Shown piece by piece: positions 1-4,286 of a stretch of DNA of 5,616 bases. The stretch's first letter is position 1. Each line of letters starts with the position of its first letter. The stretch is taken from NCBI GenBank assembly GCA_902475515.1, contig CABSAB010000113.1:1-5616 (forward strand), written 5' to 3'. Source of the DNA: an uncultured Eubacteriales bacterium. GTDB taxonomy: Bacteria > Bacillota > Clostridia > Oscillospirales > Oscillospiraceae. The notes under the pieces were generated by a model that saw nothing but the letters and a program-made list of their open reading frames with translations, ran no database searches and was not told the DNA's origin. A program made the position numbers and the translations under genes.

Positions 1-221
1 GATCTTCTGATCGAAGCACCGATGTGGAGCTGCGGCGTCTGCTGTCGGTGGCCAAGCGGCGGGACCGCATTTTGCAGGCCAATGCGGCGCGGCTGTATCA
101 CTACACCATTCACTATTTTCAGAATCTGGGCCGGGAGCTGGATGAGTTCTTTGGGGAGATGTTCCCGGAGAATCAGTTTGAGGGCAGAAAGAACCTGGGG
201 ATCAACAATTTGAAAGATTAA
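1..221 (+). CDS. 3' end of an unrecognised gene (partial, left edge)
   Basis: The frame with codons starting at position 3 is open from the left edge to a TAA at 219-221, giving about 72 C-terminal residues. The GTG at 24 and the out-of-frame ATG at 22 have no ribosome binding site, so this is the tail of a longer gene rather than a small complete one. The segment is charged and probably helical: an RRLLSVAKRRDRIL stretch, then an aromatic helix (YHYTIHYFQNLGRELDEFFGEMFPE) and a polar end (NLGINNLKD). No signal peptide, membrane helix or metal motif is visible. I do not recognise the family and assign no function. A strong terminator three bases after the stop shows that transcription ends here, so it is not in an operon with the next gene. 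Confidence 0.6.
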   Translation, partial: SSDRSTDVELRRLLSVAKRRDRILQANAARLYHYTIHYFQNLGRELDEFFGEMFPENQFEGRKNLGINNLKD

Positions 222-223
222 GG

Positions 224-260
224 AAGCGGAGCTGCCGTTTGGCGGCTCCGCTTTTGTGTT
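224..260 (+). terminator. Rho-independent terminator of the left-edge gene
   Basis: A 13-bp stem pairs 224-236 with 241-253 around a GTTT loop. It contains one G-T wobble (233/244) and runs into TTTTGTGTT. The position directly after the TAA at 219-221, the GC-rich stem and the T run are all typical of an intrinsic terminator. Confidence 0.9.
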
Positions 261-270
261 CATAACCCCA

Positions 271-301
271 GGGAATGCCGCATAGCCATTGCGTATTTCC
301 C
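271..301. promoter_or_regulatory. Imperfect palindrome overlapping the -35 region, candidate operator
   Basis: The left arm GGGAATGCCGCA (271-282) and right arm TGCGTATTTCCC (290-301) match at 9 of 12 positions when one is reverse-complemented, with a 7-nt spacer. The outer GGGAA/TTCCC and inner CGCA/TGCG blocks are exact. The right arm ends within the probable -35 hexamer and lies upstream of the -10 box, so it should act as DNA rather than as a transcribed hairpin. A dimeric regulator bound here could block or recruit polymerase. No regulator gene in the window can be matched to it. Confidence 0.4.
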
Positions 302-325
302 ATTTTCGGTTTGTCCCGGTATAAT
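297..325 (+). promoter_or_regulatory. Promoter of the three-gene NTF2-like operon
   Basis: A perfect TATAAT lies at 320-325. With a 17-bp spacer the -35 is TTCCCA (297-302), matching the sigma-A consensus at 4 of 6 positions. Transcription would start near 332, leaving a short leader of about 25 nt before the first ATG at 357. The weak -35 and the palindrome lying over it suggest that this promoter is regulated. There is no TG for an extended -10. Confidence 0.65.
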
Positions 326-356
326 CTTAAACAGATAAAAAGAAAGGAGCGCAGCT

Positions 357-1115
357 ATGTCATTCCTGAAATTTAACACAGAAGAGCTGGTCGGCCGGTT
401 TGAAGACCGCAGAGATGTCAAGAATCTGGCCGGCAAATATGTGATGAGCCTTCTTCTGAAAAAGGAACCCACCATTCTGGAGGACCTGTGGTCTTCCCGG
501 GAGGATATCTCCCTGGGCGTCAACACCGGCTATTATGCAGGCCGGGACGCACTCAAGGCGTATTATGCCTCCATCGATGCTGCTACCAAGAAGAAGGCCC
601 AGGTGCTGAAGAAGGTTTTCCCCGAGGACCTGGGGGAGTATTCCGACGAAAAGCTCTACGGCCGCGGACCCATGGAGATCCGTTCTCTGGATAACGCCGT
701 CATTGAGATCGCCGACGACGGTAAGACCGCCAAGGGCTTTTTCTATGTGTTCGGCTTGGTGACCGATATCACGGAGCGGGGCGCGGTATCCAACTGGGTG
801 CTGGGCAGCATCTGCTTTGATTTCATCCGGGAGAATGACGCCTGGAAGATCTGGCACGTTCTCTATCTGGAGGATGTGGACACCCCCGCCGGCCAGAAGT
901 GGGGCGATCCCAAGGCCATGGACGCATTCCCGCCCATGCCCGAGTTTGCCGATATGGCAGGCACAGAGCTGGCGCAGCCCAACAAGCCCATGACGCTTCG
1001 GACCCTGTATGGCGCAGACCGTCCCTTTACCAAGCTTCCCAAGGTCCCCGAGCCCTACGATACCTTTGAAAATACCTTCAGCTATGGCGCTGAAAGTCAG
1101 GAGGCGCTGCAATGA
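357..1115 (+). CDS. SnoaL/NTF2-like protein, first of three paralogs
   Basis: This 252-residue protein starts at an ATG 7 nt after GGAG (346-349). It has no signal peptide or membrane segment, so it is probably cytoplasmic. Residues ~10-175 read as a SnoaL/NTF2-like cone: an N-terminal helical part (VKNLAGKYVMSLLLKKEPTI), an LEDLW...GYYAGRDALKAYY segment, a strand ending in DDGKTAKG (120-127), and the strand pair around SICFDFIREN and WKIWHVLYLEDVD (163-175). Families with this fold include dehydratases, isomerases and non-catalytic binding proteins. Residues ~207-244 form an extra C-terminal tail with PEPYDT (231-236), echoed in the two following proteins. Where those proteins have a histidine before DGKT, this one has Arg109-Ser110, so it may lack that catalytic or ligand residue. 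The substrate is unknown. The fold call rests on recognised sequence pattern, not an alignment search. Confidence 0.8.
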   Translation: MSFLKFNTEELVGRFEDRRDVKNLAGKYVMSLLLKKEPTILEDLWSSREDISLGVNTGYYAGRDALKAYYASIDAATKKKAQVLKKVFPEDLGEYSDEKLYGRGPMEIRSLDNAVIEIADDGKTAKGFFYVFGLVTDITERGAVSNWVLGSICFDFIRENDAWKIWHVLYLEDVDTPAGQKWGDPKAMDAFPPMPEFADMAGTELAQPNKPMTLRTLYGADRPFTKLPKVPEPYDTFENTFSYGAESQEALQ

Positions 1116-1900
1116 GCAAAAAGCAATATTACTCCGACGACGAACGCATCATTCGTGTGTGGGATATTGAGACCGTCAAGGATCTGATGTCCCGCCGCCA
1201 GGTGCTGCATATGAACGATGAGCGCCGCAAGGAACTGGACACCCTCTGGGTCACTGAGGAGAAATACCGGAAGACGGCCTCCATGGGTTCCAACTGGGGC
1301 TATTACGTCGGCATGGACGAGATCTCGAACTACTATGTGGTGGAGCATACCAACCGCCAGCAGGCGGAGCTGGATCAGAAGTGCGCCCAGAACCCCGCCC
1401 TGCGGAACATCCGGGATAACTTCGGCTACGGCAATCTGACCGCCGCCCATGTTTCCACCCCTTGCGTGGTACTGGCCGGAGACGGCAAGACTGCCAAGGG
1501 CGTTTGGTATTCCATGGCGGTGGAGGCCACGGGAAATGTCGACGGCAGCTGCCGGGCGGTGTGGCATCCTGAGCGCATCTGCGCCGATTTTGTGAAAGAG
1601 GACAGCGGCGAGTGGAAGATCTGGCATCTGCTGGTCGCCCTGGATGTGGAATACGAGGCAGGGTCCAACCTGGGCGATGTGGAGACCTTCTCCGACAAGC
1701 CCTGGGAGGCCCAGGAGGAGTTCGGCGAGCCGACGCTCCCCTATGTGGTCCACAACCAGAATTACGGCTGGTCCGACGGCTATCCCACGGTACCGCCTGT
1801 GGCATACTATTCCTACGACCCCGCCGAGGGCTTCGGTCCCGAGGGCCGTCCCAAGTGGCATAAGGGCCATCCCAACTACAGAAAGGAGACTGGCAAATGA
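1112..1900 (+). CDS. SnoaL/NTF2-like protein, second of three paralogs
   Basis: This 262-residue protein starts at an ATG that overlaps the previous stop (ATGA, 1112-1115). It has its own AGGAGG at 1099-1104, 7 nt upstream, so the two genes are probably translationally coupled. The order of elements matches the first paralog: VKDLMSRRQVLHMNDERRKELDTLW (~22-46), GSNWGYYVGMDEISNYYV (59-76), GDGKTAKGVWYS (123-134), then WHPERICADFVKE and WKIWHLLVALDVE (168-180). His113 lies 11 residues before DGKT, near where NTF2-fold dehydratases place an active-site histidine; that functional link is inference. The C-terminal tail (~206-242) is rich in Tyr and Pro (YPTVPPVAYYSYDP) and is followed by a basic end (KWHKGHPNYRK). 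There is no signal peptide. Overall identity to its neighbours looks low, so these are old duplicates and probably distinct subunits. Confidence 0.8.
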   Translation: MSKKQYYSDDERIIRVWDIETVKDLMSRRQVLHMNDERRKELDTLWVTEEKYRKTASMGSNWGYYVGMDEISNYYVVEHTNRQQAELDQKCAQNPALRNIRDNFGYGNLTAAHVSTPCVVLAGDGKTAKGVWYSMAVEATGNVDGSCRAVWHPERICADFVKEDSGEWKIWHLLVALDVEYEAGSNLGDVETFSDKPWEAQEEFGEPTLPYVVHNQNYGWSDGYPTVPPVAYYSYDPAEGFGPEGRPKWHKGHPNYRKETGK

Positions 1901-2916
1901 AAACGCATCTGACTCTTTCCCAGCGCATTCATAACGCTGAGGGCACCCAAGCGGCGGAGTATCTCCACGCCCGGCATACCTACCTCCACGCCACCTCCTA
2001 CTGCAAGGAGGAGTGGGGCGAGTTCTGGGATACCAGCGAGGAGGCATCCTGGGGCCATCTGTTCGGCGTCATGGAGGGCTTTGACGAGGTGTGGTACAAC
2101 AGTGTTTGTAACTACGACCCCGACGGCCTCCGCGGCTATATCAATTTGATCAAGCAGCACAATGAGATCGCCTGGTTCGATCCCCGGTCCATGCGGGAGA
2201 TTTCCATGCATATGCTGGGAACCGACATTGTGGAAGCGGCGGACGACGGCAAGACCGTCCGGGCGTCCTTCCTGACCCCCGGCATTCTGGTGTTCGCCCT
2301 GAACGCAAACCATAAGTTCCGTGGTCTGACCCTTTGGGAGCGCTACGGCTCCGACTTTGTCTATGACGGGGACGAGGGGGAGTGGCTGTATCTCCATGAG
2401 CAGGTCTGCCCGGATATGGGCGGCCCCATGGACGTGTGCAACCCCGGCAGGGACGCCTATAACAAGCTCATGGGCATCGGCGGCGGCGGAAAAGGTCCCG
2501 GACCCGGCCCCGGCGCAGGTGGTGGAGCCGGTGGTCCCGGCGGCGGCCCCGGTGCGGGCGGTCCTCCTCCTCAGGGACAGGGTGGTGCCCCCGGTGCGGG
2601 CGGACCGCCTCCCCAGGGAATGGGCGGAGCTCCCGGTGCAGGTGGCGGACCCGGTGGTCCTGGCGGTCCCGGCGGCGTACCCCAGCAGGAGAACAGTGCG
2701 GTACCCGGTATGGTGGTCAAGGAGAAAGGTGCTACCCGCGGCGCGACTTCGGCAGGCGGTGCCAAGGGCGAGGTCCATGTAGGCGTACCCGGACCCATCC
2801 ACTTCAACTACACGCCCATTATGCATGTGCAGAATACGGTGGCATGGCCCGAGCCTTACAAGACCATGGATCGGGACAACACCTACCGCATTTATGAGAC
2901 CCCTGAGGTGGACTGA
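1897..2916 (+). CDS. NTF2-like protein with Gly/Pro-rich linker, third of three paralogs
   Basis: This 339-residue protein starts at an ATG overlapping the second gene's stop (ATGA, 1897-1900), with GGAG at 1885-1888, 8 nt upstream. Residues ~15-175 resemble the paralogs: WGEFWDTSEEASWGHL (40-55), His105 twelve residues before DGKT (117-120), LWERYGSDFVYDG (146-158) and WLYLHEQV (163-170). This core is more diverged than the other two, so the fold call is less certain here. Residues ~195-260 are almost only Gly, Pro and Ala with a few Gln, including three 14-residue units. Residues ~298-336 then return to a tail like those of the first two proteins, with PEPYKT (318-323). The low-complexity segment therefore looks inserted between core and tail. 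There is no signal peptide and no strict Gly-X-Y collagen pattern. It may be a flexible or polyproline-II linker. The product's function is unknown. Confidence 0.75.
   Translation: MKTHLTLSQRIHNAEGTQAAEYLHARHTYLHATSYCKEEWGEFWDTSEEASWGHLFGVMEGFDEVWYNSVCNYDPDGLRGYINLIKQHNEIAWFDPRSMREISMHMLGTDIVEAADDGKTVRASFLTPGILVFALNANHKFRGLTLWERYGSDFVYDGDEGEWLYLHEQVCPDMGGPMDVCNPGRDAYNKLMGIGGGGKGPGPGPGAGGGAGGPGGGPGAGGPPPQGQGGAPGAGGPPPQGMGGAPGAGGGPGGPGGPGGVPQQENSAVPGMVVKEKGATRGATSAGGAKGEVHVGVPGPIHFNYTPIMHVQNTVAWPEPYKTMDRDNTYRIYETPEVD
2539..2664 (+). repeat. Three tandem 42-nt (14-codon) repeats in the Gly/Pro segment
   Basis: The units at 2539-2580, 2581-2622 and 2623-2664 encode GGGPGAGGPPPQGQ, GGAPGAGGPPPQGM and GGAPGAGGGPGGPG. 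They sit inside a longer Gly/Pro-coding stretch (about 2479-2676) of very high GC. The third unit is degenerate at its end. Synonymous codons differ between units (for example cct cct cct against ccg cct ccc), so the copies are not fresh duplications and the peptide pattern has been kept. Being in frame and a multiple of three, copy-number changes would preserve the reading frame. Confidence 0.8.
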
Positions 2917-2949
2917 GTCCGCAGCGTAACGCAATTCTATAAGGGAATC

Positions 2950-2990
2950 AGGGCCCTCGGCATGGAAGAACCGTGCCGGGGGCCTTTGCA
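2950..2990 (+). terminator. Terminator of the NTF2-like operon
   Basis: A long stem pairs 2950-2965 with 2971-2986 around the loop AAGAA, with three G-T wobbles (2951/2985, 2957/2979 and 2963/2973). It begins 33 nt after the TGA of the third gene. The T run after it is short (TTTGCACAGTT), so termination may be incomplete, but the stem is very GC-rich and the next gene has its own -10 box. Confidence 0.75.
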
Positions 2991-3029
2991 CAGTTGGGGG
3001 CCATAATTTGAAATAAAAGAAAGAGGCGA

Positions 3030-3058
3030 TAGCCTTCTGGAGCATTTGGCGCTATAAT
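3030..3058 (+). promoter_or_regulatory. Probable promoter of the GNAT gene
   Basis: A perfect TATAAT lies at 3053-3058, 32 nt before the chosen ATG. The hexamer at the 17-bp position (TAGCCT, 3030-3035) is a poor -35, so activity may be low or need an activator. A short inverted repeat, ATAGC (3029-3033) and GCTAT (3051-3055), flanks the spacer. Confidence 0.45.
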
Positions 3059-3090
3059 AGGAACATTAGAACGGAAAGGATGTGACCGGA

Positions 3091-3561
3091 ATGGAGATCA
3101 TTGCGCTGAAGGACCGCCCTGAACTGATCGGGACTGCGGCTGACTGGTTCCATGAAAAATGGAAGGTCCCGGTGGAGGCGTACCTGGAGAGCATGGAGGA
3201 AAGCCGCACCGCCAAGGGCGGCGTCCCCGCATGGTATGTGGTGCCGGATATATCCGGGGCCATTATAGCCGGCATCGGCGTGATCGCAAACGATTTTCAC
3301 CAGCGTCCGGACCTGACGCCCAACCTCTGCGCGCTGTATGTGGAGGAGACGCACCGAAACCGGGGCATTGCCCGGCAGCTGTTGGAGCATGCCTGCGAAG
3401 AACTCCGGAAAGCCGGGGTGGAGCGGACCTATCTCATCACCTCTCACACAGAATTTTACGAACGCTGCGGCTGGGAGTTTTACGGTATGATCCCGGAGGA
3501 GGATGGAAACCTGATCCGCATGTATCAGAGAGTTACCGGGGAGGCGCCGGCCCCGCGGTGA
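3091..3561 (+). CDS. GNAT-family N-acetyltransferase
   Basis: This 156-residue protein has the GNAT (Gcn5-related) length and layout. It would transfer the acetyl group of acetyl-CoA to an amine of an unknown acceptor in the cytoplasm. The key evidence is strand beta-4 followed by the acetyl-CoA loop: LCALYVEETHRNRGIARQLLEHA (79-101), whose RNRGIA (89-94) fits the Q/R-x-x-G-x-G/A motif of family motif A. The C-terminal FYERCGWEFYG (122-132) is a common GNAT ending. I chose the ATG at 3091, 10 nt after GGAAAGGA (3073-3080). The in-frame GTG at 3082 lies only 1 nt after that sequence, too close to be used. The gene has its own -10 box and a terminator on each side, so it is probably transcribed alone. 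The acceptor substrate cannot be told from sequence. Confidence 0.9.
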   Translation: MEIIALKDRPELIGTAADWFHEKWKVPVEAYLESMEESRTAKGGVPAWYVVPDISGAIIAGIGVIANDFHQRPDLTPNLCALYVEETHRNRGIARQLLEHACEELRKAGVERTYLITSHTEFYERCGWEFYGMIPEEDGNLIRMYQRVTGEAPAPR

Positions 3562-3596
3562 TGGCCGCAAAAGCACACATCGAACACGGAAACAGC

Positions 3597-3634
3597 GGTG
3601 CGGATACGCCGGAAGCAGCGTGTCCGCATTTTGC
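3597..3634 (+). terminator. Terminator after the GNAT gene
   Basis: An 11-bp stem pairs 3599-3609 with 3618-3628 (one wobble at 3605/3622) around an 8-nt loop and is followed by TTTT (3629-3632). It starts 37 nt after the GNAT stop. The right arm can instead pair with 3644-3652, an arrangement reported separately as a possible switch. Confidence 0.7.
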
Positions 3635-3693
3635 CTGCCTGGAGCGGACACGGCGGAGGAAGGCAATGCCGGTCCGCCAAAAAATAAAAAAGT

Positions 3694-3706
3694 GCAAGGA
3701 ACTTGC
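3694..3706. repeat. 13-bp perfect dyad upstream of the sigma factor gene
   Basis: GCAAG (3694-3698) and CTTGC (3702-3706) are exact inverted repeats around GAA. The dyad lies 40 nt before the sigma-factor ATG, just after an A-rich tract (3679-3691), and contains GGAAC (3698-3702), which resembles the -35 element of ECF-dependent promoters. It could be part of the sigma gene's promoter, an operator, or a small leader hairpin. None of these is proven. Confidence 0.35.
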
Positions 3707-3746
3707 GAAATGGCGCGTCATGAAAGATAGGTGGGGATGTGATTCG

Positions 3747-4286
3747 ATGACAGATGAACAGTTGTTGCGAAAGCTGCAGGCCCAGCAGCCTGAGGCCCTG
3801 GAGGCTCTGATGAAAAAGTACCACCGGTATGTCCAGACCATCATTGGCGGCATACTGGGCAGTTCCGGCGGCGCGGAGGATGTGGAGGAGCTGATGCAGG
3901 ATACGTTTTATGCGGTCTGGACCCATGCGGACAGCATTAGCGGAAAGCTCCGCACCTATCTCAGCGCCACCGCCCGCAACCGGGCTAAATCCTTTCTGCG
4001 GAGCCACCGGGAACTGCCGATGGATCTGGACACCATTGAACTTCCGGACCCCGGCGGAAGCTTGGAGAATGCCGCCCAGGAGGCGGAGCTTTCCCGGTGC
4101 ATTCAGAATGCCATATGGCGCATGCGTCCCAGGGATCGGGAGATATTCCTGCGGTATTACTATCATTTTCAGACAGCCGAGACAATCTCCCGCCAGATGG
4201 GTATCCCCCCGGGAACCATCTATTCCCGCCTGGCCCGGGGCCGGAAGGTATTGCAAAAAACACTGAGCAAGGAGGATTGGTTATGA
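3747..4286 (+). CDS. ECF-type RNA polymerase sigma factor
   Basis: This 179-residue protein has the two-domain layout of ECF (group 4) sigma-70 factors, which direct RNA polymerase core to a small regulon. Residues ~21-88 are region 2, with DVEELMQDTFYAVW (45-58) for core binding and GKLRTYLSATARNRAKSFLR (66-85) for -10 recognition and melting. A short linker (~89-115) follows. Residues ~120-171 are region 4, with MRPRDREIFLRYYY and the helix-turn-helix AETISRQMGIPPGTIYSRLARGRKVL (144-169) that reads the -35 element. The ATG at 3747 is preceded by GGGG (3733-3736) at 10 nt. The frame is open further upstream, but ATG 3720 and ATG 3561 lack spaced ribosome binding sites and would add sequence outside the family's length. 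It overlaps the next gene by ATGA, as is usual for a sigma factor and its inhibitor. The regulon is unknown. Confidence 0.92.
   Translation: MTDEQLLRKLQAQQPEALEALMKKYHRYVQTIIGGILGSSGGAEDVEELMQDTFYAVWTHADSISGKLRTYLSATARNRAKSFLRSHRELPMDLDTIELPDPGGSLENAAQEAELSRCIQNAIWRMRPRDREIFLRYYYHFQTAETISRQMGIPPGTIYSRLARGRKVLQKTLSKEDWL

Noticed and set aside
360..1112. Long open frame on the minus strand opposite the first NTF2-like gene
   Set aside because: It is a complement shadow of a high-GC gene. The encoded protein is Gly/Leu/His-rich with no recognisable domain, and the + strand gene has a promoter and ribosome binding site.
2539..2664. Tandem repeat as a CRISPR array
   Set aside because: The repeats are contiguous with no spacers, are coding and in frame, and are degenerate in synonymous positions.
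2479..2676. Collagen-like domain
   Set aside because: Glycines do not follow a regular Gly-X-Y period, and the protein has no export signal.
357..2916. Naming one of the NTF2-like genes as bile-acid 7-alpha-dehydratase (baiE)
   Set aside because: Only the fold class is shared. The lengths, tails and motifs differ, and no other bai gene is present.
1876..3045. 389-codon open frame on the minus strand opposite the third NTF2-like gene
   Set aside because: It spans the terminator, operon end and Gly/Pro repeats. Its Thr/Ala/Gly-rich middle is simply the reverse of the repeat, and no start signals are seen.
3029..3055. ATAGC/GCTAT inverted repeat at the GNAT promoter as an operator
   Set aside because: It has only five matching bases per arm with a 17-nt gap, easily due to chance, and part of it is the -10 box itself.
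3082..3090. GTG start nine bases upstream of the chosen GNAT start
   Set aside because: It is only 1 nt from the AAGGA ribosome binding site, whereas the ATG at 3091 is 10 nt away.
3525..4256. Minus-strand open frame opposite the sigma gene
   Set aside because: It crosses the intergenic hairpins and the sigma gene, and the translation has no domain. It is explained by codon bias of the + strand gene.
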